Source: CAXTKD01 sp964244885
GTDB lineage: Bacteria > Pseudomonadota > Alphaproteobacteria > Sphingomonadales > Sphingomonadaceae
Assembly (NCBI GenBank): GCA_964244885.1
Contig: CAXTKD010000011.1
Coordinates: forward strand, 49,324-113,323
Reading direction: 5' to 3'
Length of the DNA: 64,000 bases
Shown here one piece after another: positions 17,226 through 26,375 of this stretch (positions are counted from its first letter, which is position 1; each line of letters begins with the position of its first letter). Under the pieces are notes generated by a model, which saw nothing but the letters and a program-made list of their open reading frames with translations, was not told the DNA's origin and ran no database searches. The position numbers and the translations under genes were made by a program.

Positions 17226-18101
17226 ATGGATGGGATCGCGATCATCGGGTTCGGCGAGGCGGGACAAGCCTTCGCCACCAGCTGGCCCGCGCCGCCGCCG
17301 GTGCGCGCCTTCGATATCTTAACAGATCGTCCGGAAGCGCGGGCCGCAAAATTAGCTGACTTCGAGCGGGCGGGCGTCACCGGCTGCGCCAGCGCACGGG
17401 AGGCGATTGCTGGCGCGGGCGGGGTGCTGTCGCTCGTCACCGCCGATCAGGCGCTAGCGACCGCGCAGGACGGCGCGCGGCATCTGGTGCCGGGCGCGTT
17501 CTGGTTCGACATGAATAGCGTGGCGCCGGACACCAAGCGTACGGCGGCGGACATTATCGAAGGCGCGGGCGGGCGTTATGTCGATGTCGCGGTGATGGCG
17601 CCGGTCGACCCCGCCAAGGCCCGCGTGCCGCTTCTCGTCTCGGGCTCGCACGCCGGGAGCGGCGCGGAATTGTTGCGCCGCATCGGCTTCGGCAACGTCC
17701 GCGTCGTCGAGGGAGGGGTGGGACGTGCGTCGTCGATCAAGATGGTCCGCTCCGTGATGGTGAAGGGCATCGAGGCGCTCACCGCAGAATGCGTGCGCGC
17801 CGCCGACCGCGCCGGAGTGCTGGAGGAGGTGCTCGCCTCGCTCGACGCCAGCCCGCCACCCTCGAATTGGACCACGCGCGCCGATTATAATCTCGACCGC
17901 ATGATGGCGCATGGTCTGCGCCGCTCCGCCGAGATGGAGGAAGTCGTGAAGACGCTCGATGCGCTCGGCACCGGCTCCGACATGACGCGCGCCACGGTGG
18001 TTCGCCAGCATGCGATCGGTGTGCTTGGCGCCACGCCGCCGCAAGGTCTCGCCGCCAAGCTCGCCCTCCTCAACGCTTCGGACAAGGCCCAAGCCGCATG
18101 A
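17226..18101 (+). CDS. NAD(P)-dependent dehydrogenase, DUF1932 type
   Basis: This 291-residue protein has an N-terminal Rossmann domain (AIIGFGEAGQAFA, residues 4-16) and a C-terminal helical domain like 6-phosphogluconate/3-hydroxyisobutyrate dehydrogenases, with GRASSIKMVRSVMVKG containing the conserved lysine region. It is a beta-hydroxyacid dehydrogenase-like enzyme with no assigned step in the textbook 4,5-cleavage pathway. It sits between the regulator and ligJ and overlaps ligJ by ATGA, so it is translationally coupled to it. A role in reducing or salvaging an oxo or hydroxy dicarboxylate intermediate is inference only. Confidence 0.82.
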   Translation: MDGIAIIGFGEAGQAFATSWPAPPPVRAFDILTDRPEARAAKLADFERAGVTGCASAREAIAGAGGVLSLVTADQALATAQDGARHLVPGAFWFDMNSVAPDTKRTAADIIEGAGGRYVDVAVMAPVDPAKARVPLLVSGSHAGSGAELLRRIGFGNVRVVEGGVGRASSIKMVRSVMVKGIEALTAECVRAADRAGVLEEVLASLDASPPPSNWTTRADYNLDRMMAHGLRRSAEMEEVVKTLDALGTGSDMTRATVVRQHAIGVLGATPPQGLAAKLALLNASDKAQAA

Positions 18102-19123
18102 CGCTGATCATCGATTGCCACGGCCATTACACCACCGCGCCGCCGCAGCACGACGCCTGGCGCGACGCGCAGACGGCGGCGTTCAAGGCGGGCGAAGCGC
18201 CACCGCCATACCCTTCGATCTCCGACGACGAGATCCGCGAGACGATCGAGGCGAACCAGCTGAAGCTCCTGAAGGAGCGCGGCGCCGACATGACGATCTT
18301 CAGCCCTCGCGCCTCGACGATGGCGCACCATGTTGGTGACGAGGCGGTCAGCATCGCCTGGAGCCGCGCCTCGAACGACCTGATCGCGCGGGTCGTCGGT
18401 CTTTATCCCGAGACCTTCGCCGGTGTCTGCATGCTGCCGCAGTCGCCCAAGGCCGACCTGAAAGGCTCGATCGCCGAATTGAGGCGCTGCGTCACCGAGC
18501 TGGGCTTCATCGGCTGCAACCTCAATCCCGATCCGGGCGGCGGGCATTTCGCCTTTCCGGCGCTGACCGACCGCTATTGGTATCCGTTCTACGAAAAGCT
18601 GGTCGAGCTGGACGTGCCGGCGATGATCCACGTTTCAGGCAGCTGCAACCCGGCGCTGCACGCGACCGGAGCCTTCTACATCGCCGCCGACACCATCGCC
18701 TTCATGCAGCTGATCCAGGGCGATTTGTTCAGGGACTTCCCGACGCTGCGCTTCATCATCCCGCACGGCGGCGGAGCGGTGCCCTATCATTGGGGACGCT
18801 ACCGCGGCCTCGCCGACATGCTGAAGCAGCCGGACCTCGACAGCCACGTGATGAACAATGTGTTCTTCGACACCTGCGTCTACCACCAGCCCGGCGTCGA
18901 CCTGCTCGCCGAGGTGATCGACACCAAGAACATCCTGTTCGGATCGGAAATGGTCGGCGCGGTGCGCGGCATCGATCCGCGGACCGGCCATTATTTCGAC
19001 GACACCAAGCGCTATGTCGAGGCGCTGCCCGTCACGCCGGAGCAACGCCGCGCGATCTTCGAGGGCAACGCGCGGCGGGTCTTCCCGCGCCTCGACGCCA
19101 GGCTGAAAGCGCGCGGGCTGTGA
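18098..19123 (+). CDS. ligJ: 4-oxalomesaconate hydratase
   Basis: This 341-residue amidohydrolase-fold enzyme adds water to 4-oxalomesaconate to give 4-carboxy-4-hydroxy-2-oxoadipate, the LigK substrate. The metal-binding H-x-H is His8/His10 (DCHGHYTT), with further ligand-type residues in MIHVSGSCN, IIPHGGGAVPYHWGR and FGSEMVGAVRG. These segments are typical of LigJ rather than aminocarboxymuconate decarboxylase. Its start overlaps the DUF1932 dehydrogenase stop. It completes the lower pathway with ligU and ligK; ligA, ligB, ligC and ligI are not in the window. Confidence 0.93.
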   Translation: MTLIIDCHGHYTTAPPQHDAWRDAQTAAFKAGEAPPPYPSISDDEIRETIEANQLKLLKERGADMTIFSPRASTMAHHVGDEAVSIAWSRASNDLIARVVGLYPETFAGVCMLPQSPKADLKGSIAELRRCVTELGFIGCNLNPDPGGGHFAFPALTDRYWYPFYEKLVELDVPAMIHVSGSCNPALHATGAFYIAADTIAFMQLIQGDLFRDFPTLRFIIPHGGGAVPYHWGRYRGLADMLKQPDLDSHVMNNVFFDTCVYHQPGVDLLAEVIDTKNILFGSEMVGAVRGIDPRTGHYFDDTKRYVEALPVTPEQRRAIFEGNARRVFPRLDARLKARGL

Positions 19124-19207
19124 TCGGGAGGATTTGCGAAGAGCGTGGCGCGCGACATCCACGCCTATCTCGCATCGGCGCGAGGCGCGATTGTTGAGCG
19201 ATTGGAG

Positions 19208-20041
19208 CTAGGGCCTCAGCCGATCAGAATGCCAGGCGAGATGGTCGGCCATGAAGGTCGAGATGAAATGATAGCTGTGATCGTAGCCCGGCTGCATCCG
19301 CAGCGTCAGCGGGATGCCTGCCCGGGCGCACGCCGCTTCGAGTAAATCCGGCCGGAGCTGTTCGGCGAGGAACTGGTCGGCGCCGCCCTGGTCGACGAGC
19401 AGCGCGGGAAGGCGGGCGCCGTCCTCGATCAGCGCGACGGCGTCGTGCGCCCGCCACGCCGCGCGGTCGTCGCCGAGATAGCCGCCGAGCGCCTTGCGCC
19501 CCCACGGCACCTGCGATGGCGCGACGATCGGCGCGAATGCCGATACCGCCCGGTAGCGATCGGGGAAGCTCAGCCCGACCGTCAGCGCGCCATGCCCGCC
19601 CATCGAATGGCCCATGATCGACTGCCGCGCCGGATCGGCGGGGAAGTTGTCCGTGATCAGACCGGGCAGCTCCTCGGTGACGTAGCGCCACATGGCGAAG
19701 TTCGCGGACCACGGCGCCTCGGTCGCATCGACATAGAAGCCGGCCCCCTGGCCGATGTCGTAGGCGGCGTCGTCGGGCACGCCGTCACCGCGCGGGCTGG
19801 TGTCGGGGGCGACGAAGATCAGGCCGAGCGCGGCGCAGGCGGCGCGATACTCGCCCTTGTCGGTGACGTTGGCGTGAGTGCAGGTCAGCCCCGACAGATA
19901 CCAGACCACCGGCAGCCTCGCGCCCTCGGCGTGCGGCGGAACATAGACCGAGAAGGTCATGTCGGTGCCGGTAACGGCCGAGGCGTGGCGGTAGACGCCC
20001 TGCACGCCGCCGTGCGCGCGGCTGGTCGACAGCGTCTCCAT
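19208..20041 (-). CDS. fghA: S-formylglutathione hydrolase
   Basis: This 277-residue esterase-D family serine hydrolase cleaves S-formylglutathione to formate and glutathione, the second step of formaldehyde detoxification. The nucleophile sits in GHSMGGHGAL, the catalytic histidine in GYDHSYHF, and the oxyanion region in WYLSGLTCTHANVT. ATG at 20041 shares a base with the frmA stop (TGATG), showing coupled translation with the enzyme that makes its substrate. Confidence 0.95.
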   Translation of the reverse strand: METLSTSRAHGGVQGVYRHASAVTGTDMTFSVYVPPHAEGARLPVVWYLSGLTCTHANVTDKGEYRAACAALGLIFVAPDTSPRGDGVPDDAAYDIGQGAGFYVDATEAPWSANFAMWRYVTEELPGLITDNFPADPARQSIMGHSMGGHGALTVGLSFPDRYRAVSAFAPIVAPSQVPWGRKALGGYLGDDRAAWRAHDAVALIEDGARLPALLVDQGGADQFLAEQLRPDLLEAACARAGIPLTLRMQPGYDHSYHFISTFMADHLAWHSDRLRP

Positions 20042-21150
20042 CAATAAACCACGACGCTTCGGATGCTCTCGCCGGCGTGCATCAGGTCGAAGCCCTTGTT
20101 GATCTCGTCGAGGCTCAGCAGATGCGTGATCATCGGGTCGATCTCGATCTTGCCGTTCATGTACCAGTCGACGATCTTGGGCACGTCGGTGCGGCCCTTC
20201 GCGCCGCCGAACGCCGTGCCGCGCCAGTTGCGCCCGGTGACGAGCTGGAACGGCCGCGTCGCGATCTCCTTGCCCGCCTCGGCGACGCCGATGATGATGC
20301 TGGTCCCCCAGCCGCGATGGCAGGCCTCCAGCGCCTGGCGCATCACGGTCGTGTTGCCGGTGCAGTCGAAGGTGTAGTCCGCGCCGCCGTCGGTGAGCGC
20401 GACGAGATGCGCGACGATGTCGCCATCGATGTCCTTGGGATTGACGAAGTGGGTCATGCCGAAGCGCTTGCCCCATTCCTCGCGGTCGGGGTTGATGTCG
20501 ACGCCGACGATCATGCCGGCACCCGCCATCCGCGCGCCCTGGAGCACGTTGAGGCCGATGCCGCCGAGCCCGAACACGATCACCGTGTCGCCGACCTGCA
20601 CCTTGGCGGTGTTGACCACCGCGCCGACGCCCGTGGTGACGCCGCAGCCGACGTAGCAGCTGGTCTGGAACGGCGCGTCGTCGCGGATCTTCGCCAGCGC
20701 GATCTCGGGAAGCACAGTGAAGTTGGAGAAGGTCGAGCAGCCCATGTAGTGGAAGATCGGCGCGCCCTTGTAGGAGAAGCGCGAGGTTCCGTCGGGCATG
20801 ACCCCCTTGCCCTGCGTCGCCCGGATCGCGGTGCAGAGGTTGGTCTTGCCGCTGAGGCACGATTTACACTGGCGGCACTCGGGCGTGTAGAGCGGGATGA
20901 CGTGATCGCCGGGCTTCACCGAGGTGACGCCTGCGCCGACCTCGCGCACGATGCCCGCGCCCTCGTGGCCCAGAACGCTCGGGAAAAGGCCTTCGGAGTC
21001 CAGCCCGTCGAGGGTGTAGGCGTCGGTGTGGCAGATGCCGGTCGCCATGATCTCGACCAACACCTCGCCGGCCTTCGGGCCTTCAAGGTCGAGCTCGACG
21101 ATCTCGAGCGGCTTCTTCGCCTCAAAGGCGACGGCGGCGCGCGTCTTCAT
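20041..21150 (-). CDS. frmA: S-(hydroxymethyl)glutathione dehydrogenase (class III alcohol dehydrogenase)
   Basis: This 369-residue zinc enzyme oxidises the glutathione adduct of formaldehyde to S-formylglutathione with NAD+. Visible are the catalytic-zinc segment [26 protein letters not shown], the structural-zinc cysteine cluster CRQCKSC, the class [15 protein letters not shown] region and the Rossmann motif [14 protein letters not shown]. It forms a two-gene operon with fghA and lies downstream of the N-methylglutamate operon on the same strand. That position fits oxidation of formaldehyde released by demethylation. Confidence 0.96.
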   Translation of the reverse strand: MKTRAAVAFEAKKPLEIVELDLEGPKAGEVLVEIMATGICHTDAYTLDGLDSEGLFPSVLGHEGAGIVREVGAGVTSVKPGDHVIPLYTPECRQCKSCLSGKTNLCTAIRATQGKGVMPDGTSRFSYKGAPIFHYMGCSTFSNFTVLPEIALAKIRDDAPFQTSCYVGCGVTTGVGAVVNTAKVQVGDTVIVFGLGGIGLNVLQGARMAGAGMIVGVDINPDREEWGKRFGMTHFVNPKDIDGDIVAHLVALTDGGADYTFDCTGNTTVMRQALEACHRGWGTSIIIGVAEAGKEIATRPFQLVTGRNWRGTAFGGAKGRTDVPKIVDWYMNGKIEIDPMITHLLSLDEINKGFDLMHAGESIRSVVVY

Positions 21151-21183
21151 GGTGGTCCTCGTTCTTCCGCAAATGTTTCCGCA

Positions 21184-21564
21184 TCAGCCGCGCGAGGCGG
21201 TGACTTCGACTTCGATCAAGGCGCCGGGCATGGCAAGATCGCAGATGACCGTCGAGCGCGACGGAAAGGGATCGGCGAGGCGCTTGGAATAAACCGCGTT
21301 GTACCCCGCGAAATCCTCCTTGCGGGTCAGCCAGGTCGTCACCTTGAAGACGTTGGCGAGGCCGAGGCCCTCCTTGGCGAGCAGGGCTTCGATATTGTCG
21401 AACAGCGCGTTGGTCTGCGTCTCGATGTCGTCGCCGGCCAGCTTGCCCTCCTTGAGCGGCAGCGCGCCCGACAGATAGAGGATGCCGTCGACCTCGACGG
21501 CGGACGACAGCGGCATGACCGCGCCGGACGTGCTGACGAGCGGGCCGCCAATCTGCTTGAACAT
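21184..21564 (-). CDS. RidA/YjgF-family enamine/imine deaminase
   Basis: This 126-residue protein belongs to the RidA family, which hydrolyses reactive imines or enamines formed by PLP or flavin enzymes. It shows PLSSAVEVDGILYLSGALPL, DDIETQTNALFDNIEALL and the C-terminal GALIEVEVTA. It lies 33 bp before frmA on the same strand. A close paralog at 46166-46555 shares the KRLADPFPSRST / KRLSKPYPTRTT and FAGYNAV segments. A role in clearing imines from amine-oxidising flavoenzymes encoded nearby is inferred. Confidence 0.88.
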   Translation of the reverse strand: MFKQIGGPLVSTSGAVMPLSSAVEVDGILYLSGALPLKEGKLAGDDIETQTNALFDNIEALLAKEGLGLANVFKVTTWLTRKEDFAGYNAVYSKRLADPFPSRSTVICDLAMPGALIEVEVTASRG

Positions 21565-21591
21565 GGTGTTTCTCCTGTGGTGTTAGGGATT

Positions 21592-22053
21592 ATGGACGAT
21601 GCGGCATATCGCGCCGAGATTCTGGCGGCTTATGAAGGCGAGATCGGCGGCGAGATCACGTCGGCGGTGCTGATGGACCATCTCGCGGCCGATGGCACGC
21701 GCGCCGTGAAGCTCGACCTGCTGCGGCGGCTGGAGGCGCGGGTCGGCGCGGCGCTTGAGCCGATCGTCGCCCGGCTGGGCGCGCTGCCGGCGGATCGGGA
21801 GGACCTCGCCGACCGGGCGCGCGAGCGGGCGCTGGCGGTCGGCAGCTGGGAGGCGTTGATCGCCCACTTCGGGCCGCGCCTCGACGCCTATGTCGCGCGC
21901 TTCGAGGCGCTGCACGCCGCCGCGCGACCGGGCGACGAGCCGGCGCTGGCGCTGCTCGTCGCGCACGAACGGGCGCTGATCGACTTCGGCCGGCTGGAGA
22001 CCGCCGGTGACGACGCGGGCGCGCTCGCCTGCCTGCGCGCGGCGGTCGGCTAG
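21592..22053 (+). CDS. Small helical protein of unknown function
   Basis: This 153-residue protein is not recognised with confidence. It has no signal peptide or membrane segment, is rich in Ala, Glu and Arg, and should be almost all helix. The AYEGEIGGE segment near the N-terminus and LLRRLEARVGAAL resemble ferritin-like or hemerythrin-like four-helix bundles, but a metal site is not demonstrated. ATG at 21592 follows TTAGGGATT. It is the only plus-strand gene inside a minus-strand block and starts only 27 bp from divergent ridA, so both promoters must overlap. Confidence 0.6.
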   Translation: MDDAAYRAEILAAYEGEIGGEITSAVLMDHLAADGTRAVKLDLLRRLEARVGAALEPIVARLGALPADREDLADRARERALAVGSWEALIAHFGPRLDAYVARFEALHAAARPGDEPALALLVAHERALIDFGRLETAGDDAGALACLRAAVG

Positions 22054-22094
22054 CGCCACGGCGCATCGGCGGTTGTGGTCGATCATCCGGCGGC

Positions 22095-23393
22095 TCAGCA
22101 GTCGAGCGTCGAGGCGCGTTCCCACTCGCTCAGATGGCTCTTGAAGCTGTTCCACTCCTGCATCTTGAGCTTGAGGTAGGACGGCACCAGGCCCGGCATC
22201 GCGTTCTTGAGCACATCGGACGCATCGAGCGCGCGCAGCGAATCGAGCAGGTTGAGTGGCAGACGCCCGACATCGGGGGCGAGATGGCCTTCGGTGTACA
22301 TGTTGATATCGAGCCGCTTGCCGGGATCGCGCTTGTTCGCCATCCCGTCGAGCCCGGCGGCGAGCGCCGCCGCCTGGAGCAGATAGGGGTTCACCGCGCC
22401 GTCGGCGAGGCGCAGCTCCAGCCGGTCGCCCTCGGGGATGCGGATCATGTGGGTGCGGTTGTTGCCGGTGTAGCTGATGGTGTTCGGCGACCAGGTCGCG
22501 CCCGAGATCGTGCGCGGCGCATTGAGCCGCTTGTAGCTATTCACCGTCGGGTTGAGCAGCGCCGCCAGCGCCGGCGCCGAATGGATCAGCCCGCCGATGA
22601 ACTGGTAGCCGAGCGCCGACAGGCCAAGCTCGCCGGCCTCGTCGACGAAGACGTTGGTGCCGTCCTTCCACAGCGAGATGTGCGCGTGGCAGCCGTTGCC
22701 GGTCAGCCCGGCGAAGGGCTTGGGCATGAAGGTCGCGCGCAGGCCGTGCTTCTCGGCGATCGATTTCGCCATGTACTTGAAGAAGGCGTGACGGTCGGCG
22801 GTGATCAGCGCGTTGCCGTAGGTCCAGTTCATCTCGAACTGGCCGTTCGCGTCCTCATGGTCGTTCTGGTAGGGTTCCCAGCCGAGCTCGAGCATCGCAT
22901 CGCAGATTTCGGTGATGATGTCGTAGCGGCGCATCAGCGCGAGCTGGTCGTAGCACGGCTTGTCCTGCGTGTCGGCGGCGTCGCCGATCGCCTTGCCGTC
23001 GGGCGTGATCAGGAAGAACTCGCACTCGACGCCGGTCTTCATCTCAAGGCCCTGCTCGCCGGCCTTGGCCATCAGGCTTTTCAGGATGTTGCGCGGGCCA
23101 TGCGAGACGGGCTTGCCGTCCATGTAGAGATCGGCGGCGAGCCAGCCCACTTCGGGCTTCCACGGCAGCTGGATCAGGCTGTCGGGGTCGGGAACCGCGA
23201 ACATGTCGGGGTCGGCGGGGCTGAGGTCGAGCCAGGTCGCGAAGCCCGCAAAGCCCGCGCCGTTCTTCGCCATCGGCCCGATCGCCGCCGCCGGGACCAG
23301 CTTGGCGCGCTGGGCGCCGAACAGGTCGGTGTAGGAGATCAGGAAATATTTGATCGACCGCTTCTTCGCGGCCTCCACCAGATCAAGAGCCAT
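22095..23393 (-). CDS. gmaS: Gamma-glutamylmethylamide synthetase / GlnT-type glutamine synthetase
   Basis: This 432-residue ATP-dependent ligase belongs to the glutamine-synthetase superfamily. It has the beta-grasp N-terminus, a metal-binding ECEFFLI segment, NDHEDANGQFEMNW, NGCHAHISLW and PEGDRLELRLADGAVNPY. This subfamily includes GlnT and GmaS, which joins methylamine to glutamate. It is the last gene of a cluster with the three glutamate-synthase-like subunits of N-methylglutamate synthase, which supports GmaS function. Ordinary ammonia assimilation by GlnT remains possible because residues separating the two cannot be judged by eye. Confidence 0.82.
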   Translation of the reverse strand: MALDLVEAAKKRSIKYFLISYTDLFGAQRAKLVPAAAIGPMAKNGAGFAGFATWLDLSPADPDMFAVPDPDSLIQLPWKPEVGWLAADLYMDGKPVSHGPRNILKSLMAKAGEQGLEMKTGVECEFFLITPDGKAIGDAADTQDKPCYDQLALMRRYDIITEICDAMLELGWEPYQNDHEDANGQFEMNWTYGNALITADRHAFFKYMAKSIAEKHGLRATFMPKPFAGLTGNGCHAHISLWKDGTNVFVDEAGELGLSALGYQFIGGLIHSAPALAALLNPTVNSYKRLNAPRTISGATWSPNTISYTGNNRTHMIRIPEGDRLELRLADGAVNPYLLQAAALAAGLDGMANKRDPGKRLDINMYTEGHLAPDVGRLPLNLLDSLRALDASDVLKNAMPGLVPSYLKLKMQEWNSFKSHLSEWERASTLDC

Positions 23394-23423
23394 TGCCGTT
23401 CCCCCTGTTCGCCGCCGTGACGG

Positions 23424-24755
23424 TCAAAAGCGTGCCGATCCCGGAATCCAGTCGGTGCCGGCGAGAGGCACGCGCGCCATCGCCGCCGCCTCGATCGTCA
23501 GCGCGACCAGATCCTCGGGCTCGAGATTGTGCAGATGGCTCTTGCCGCAGGCGCGCGCGATCGTCTGCGCCTCCAGCGTCAGCACCGAAAGGTAATTGGC
23601 GAGCCGCCGCCCCGCCGCGACCGGATCGAGCCGCGCGGCGAGCGCCGGGTCCTGCGTGGTGATGCCGGCCGGGTCGCGCCCGTCCTGCCAGTCGTCATAG
23701 GCGCCGGCGGTGGTGCCGAGCGCCTGATATTCCGCCTCATAGGCCGGATCGTTGTCGCCGAGCGCGACGAGCGCGGCGGTGCCGATCGCCACCGCGTCCG
23801 CGCCGAGCGCCAGCGCCTTGGCGACGTCCGCGCCGTTCCTGATGCCGCCCGAGACGATCAGCTGGACCTTGCGGTGCATGCCGAGATCCTGGAGCGCCTG
23901 CACGGCGGGGCGGATGGCGGCGAGGATCGGCAGGCCGACATGCTCGATGAACACGTCCTGAGTCGCCGCCGTGCCGCCCTGCATGCCGTCGAGCACGACG
24001 ACGTCGGCGCCCGACTTCACCGCCAGTGCAGTGTCGTAATAGGGCCGGGTCGCGCCGACCTTGACGTAGATCGGCTTCTCGTGGCCGGTGATCTCGCGCA
24101 GCTCCTCGATCTTGATCTCGAGGTCGTCGGGGCCGGTCCAGTCGGGGTGGCGGCAGGCCGAGCGCTGGTCGATGCCCTTGGGCAGCGTGCGCATCGCCGC
24201 GACGCGATCCGAAATCTTCTGGCCGAGCAGCATTCCGCCGCCGCCGGGCTTGGCGCCCTGGCCGATGACGATCTCGATCGCGTCGGCCTTTCGCAGGTCG
24301 TCGGGATTCATGCCGTAGCGCGAGGGCAGGTATTGGTAGACGAGGGTCTGCGACTGGCCGCGCTCCTCGGGCGTCATGCCGCCGTCGCCGGTGGTTGTCG
24401 AGGTGCCGGCGATCGTCGCGCCGCGCCCCAGCGCCTCCTTGGCCTGCGCCGACAGCGAGCCGAAGCTCATGCCGGCGATCGTCACCGGAATCTTGAGATG
24501 GATCGGCTTCTTCGCGAAACGCGTGCCGAGCCACACGTCGGTGGAGCATTTCTCGCGATAGCCCTCCAGCGGATAGCGCGAGATCGAGGCGCCGAGGAAC
24601 AGCAGGTCGTCGAAATGCGGCAGCGACCGCTTGGTGCCGGCGCCGCGGATATCGTAGATGCCGGTCGCCGCCGCGCGGCGGATTTCCGACATCGTATAGG
24701 GATCGAAGGTCGCCGACTGGCGCGGCAGCGTGCGGGGGATGTTGGTCAGGTCCAT
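23424..24755 (-). CDS. mgsC: N-methylglutamate synthase subunit C, FMN glutamate-synthase domain
   Basis: This 443-residue protein is the FMN-binding TIM-barrel domain of glutamate synthase as a separate polypeptide. It shows MSFGSLSAQAKEALGRGA, GEGGM-equivalent TGDGGMTPEER, YVKVGATRPYYDTALAVKSGADVVVLDG and LIVSGGIRNGADVAKALALGADAV. With MgsA and MgsB it is predicted to make N-methylglutamate from methylamine and glutamate, or from gamma-glutamylmethylamide. S. meliloti homologs are called glxD. It lies 13 bp after mgsB and 30 bp before gmaS in one operon. Confidence 0.85.
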   Translation of the reverse strand: MDLTNIPRTLPRQSATFDPYTMSEIRRAAATGIYDIRGAGTKRSLPHFDDLLFLGASISRYPLEGYREKCSTDVWLGTRFAKKPIHLKIPVTIAGMSFGSLSAQAKEALGRGATIAGTSTTTGDGGMTPEERGQSQTLVYQYLPSRYGMNPDDLRKADAIEIVIGQGAKPGGGGMLLGQKISDRVAAMRTLPKGIDQRSACRHPDWTGPDDLEIKIEELREITGHEKPIYVKVGATRPYYDTALAVKSGADVVVLDGMQGGTAATQDVFIEHVGLPILAAIRPAVQALQDLGMHRKVQLIVSGGIRNGADVAKALALGADAVAIGTAALVALGDNDPAYEAEYQALGTTAGAYDDWQDGRDPAGITTQDPALAARLDPVAAGRRLANYLSVLTLEAQTIARACGKSHLHNLEPEDLVALTIEAAAMARVPLAGTDWIPGSARF

Positions 24756-24768
24756 GGCGCGTGCCCCC

Positions 24769-25455
24769 TCAATACGCCGAGGCGTTGTCGACGTGGAAAT
24801 TGTAGAGCGTGCGCGCCGAGCCGTAGCGGCGGAACGAGTCGGCGCTCACCTCTTCCAGGCCGGCGGCGTCGAGCAGGCGGCGCAGGTCGGCGCGGTGCTC
24901 GTCGCGCAGCTCCTTCTCGATGCAGTCGGCGCCGAGGCTCTTGACCTCGCCGCGCACGTAGAGCTTCGCCTCGTAGATCGAATCGCCCAGCGCGTCGCCG
25001 GCGTCGCCGAGCACGACGAGCGAGCCCGATTGCGCCATGAACGCGCTCATCGGCCCGATCGAGCCCTTCACGACGATGTCGACGCCCTTCATCGAGATGC
25101 CGCAGCGCGCCGAGGCATTGCCGTCGATCACCAGCAGGCCGCCATGCGCGGTGGCGCCGGCCGACTGGCTGGCGTCGCCCTGAACGTGGACCTTACCCGA
25201 CATCATGTTCTCGGCGACGCCGACCCCGGCATTGCCCTCGACGATCACGGTCGCCTGCTGGTTCATGCCCGCACAATAATAGCCGGCGTGGCCGGCGATG
25301 GTGACGGTGATCGGCGCGTCGAGCCCGACCGCCAGGGCATGCTGGCCGGCGGGATTGAGCACCCGCCACAGCGTCTCGTTGGTCGCCCTGGGCAGCGCCT
25401 GGAGCTGGGCGTTGAGCGCGCTGCGCCCGGTTTCGGCGACATCGACCTGCTGCAT
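24769..25455 (-). CDS. mgsB: N-methylglutamate synthase subunit B, GXGXG domain
   Basis: This 228-residue protein matches the C-terminal GXGXG right-handed beta-helix of glutamate synthase. Repeated turns such as VIVEGNAGVGVAENMMSGKV, LLVIDGNASARCGISMKGVD and LVVLGDAGDALGDSIYEAK are visible. ATG at 25455 shares one base with the mgsA stop (TAATG), so translation is coupled; the open frame continues upstream only because of high GC. It is the glxC-type subunit that bridges amidotransferase and FMN subunits. Confidence 0.85.
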   Translation of the reverse strand: MQQVDVAETGRSALNAQLQALPRATNETLWRVLNPAGQHALAVGLDAPITVTIAGHAGYYCAGMNQQATVIVEGNAGVGVAENMMSGKVHVQGDASQSAGATAHGGLLVIDGNASARCGISMKGVDIVVKGSIGPMSAFMAQSGSLVVLGDAGDALGDSIYEAKLYVRGEVKSLGADCIEKELRDEHRADLRRLLDAAGLEEVSADSFRRYGSARTLYNFHVDNASAY

Positions 25456-26342
25456 TACTGACGCTCCCAGGCGTAGACGCGCGCCGGCTCGGGCTCGAAC
25501 ACCCGCGCCTCGGCGATCCCCGGCAGGCCCGCGAGCGCGCGATATTCCGACGCGAAGGCGACATAGCCGTCGGTCTCGGCCATCACCGCCGGCTTGCACG
25601 AGATCGGATCGCGCACGACGGCGAAGCCGTTCTCGGTGCCGACGACGAAGGTGAAGAAGCCGTCGAGATCGTCGAGCCCCGCCTCCAGCGCCTGGCTCAG
25701 GGTCGCGCCCTCGCGCATCTTCCAGGTGAGATAGCCGGCGGCGACCTCGCTGTCGTTCTCGGTCTCGAAACTGATGCCTTCCTTCTTCAGCGTACGGCGC
25801 AGGCTGGCATGGTTGGAGAGCGAACCGTTGTGGACGAGGCACTGGTCCGCGCCGGTCGAGAAGGGATGCGCGCCGGCCGTCGTTACGGCGCTCTCGGTCG
25901 CCATGCGGGTGTGGCCGATGCCGTGGCTGCCGGCCATCTGCGGCAGGCCGAAGCGGCGCGAGACGTCGGCGGGCAGGCCGACCTCCTTGTAGAGCTCGAT
26001 CCGCCGCCCGGCGCCGATGATCGCGAGACCGGGATGATGCGCGGCGAGCCAGTCGCGCGCGGCGTCTTCCTGAGCCTCGGGCAGAGTCAGCACGGTGTGG
26101 CTGTCGTGTGGCGTCGCGGTGACAGGAGCGCCAAGCGCCTCGCCGAGCGCCGTCGCCACATCATCCGCGCCGGCGCCGCGGACGGTGAGCTTTGCCTGTC
26201 CCGGAGCGGCGTCGCTATAAATCGCGAAGCCGGCGCTGTCGGGGCCGCGATCGGTCATCACCTCCAGCATGCCCGCGAGCATCGCGCCGAGCTTCGGCTC
26301 CAGCGCGCGGTCCTTCAGAAACAGCCCAACGATCCCGCACAT
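25455..26342 (-). CDS. mgsA: N-methylglutamate synthase subunit A, class II amidotransferase
   Basis: This 295-residue Ntn hydrolase is a stand-alone glutaminase-type domain like the N-terminus of glutamate synthase. The start at 26342 gives Met-Cys-Gly-Ile, leaving Cys2 as the N-terminal nucleophile after Met removal; an in-frame ATG four codons upstream would bury it. Other marks are MTDRGPDSAGFA, GIGHTRMATES, HNGSLSNH and ENDSEVAA. It begins the mgsABC-gmaS operon and has a promoter candidate 30 bp upstream. GlxB is the S. meliloti name. It could use gamma-glutamylmethylamide rather than glutamine as donor (inference). Confidence 0.86.
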   Translation of the reverse strand: MCGIVGLFLKDRALEPKLGAMLAGMLEVMTDRGPDSAGFAIYSDAAPGQAKLTVRGAGADDVATALGEALGAPVTATPHDSHTVLTLPEAQEDAARDWLAAHHPGLAIIGAGRRIELYKEVGLPADVSRRFGLPQMAGSHGIGHTRMATESAVTTAGAHPFSTGADQCLVHNGSLSNHASLRRTLKKEGISFETENDSEVAAGYLTWKMREGATLSQALEAGLDDLDGFFTFVVGTENGFAVVRDPISCKPAVMAETDGYVAFASEYRALAGLPGIAEARVFEPEPARVYAWERQ

Positions 26343-26375
26343 CTGCCCCGCCATGCCTTTCCGTTTCGTCCCGGT

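Noticed and set aside
18098..19123. 2-amino-3-carboxymuconate semialdehyde decarboxylase as the identity of the amidohydrolase
   Set aside because: The gene is coupled to the ligU/ligK set and shows LigJ-type segments; no tryptophan or nitrobenzoate catabolic genes are near.
20077..21591. Upstream extension of the small plus-strand protein into the frmA region
   Set aside because: It runs antisense through frmA and ridA. The ATG at 21592 has its own ribosome site and begins a normally composed protein.
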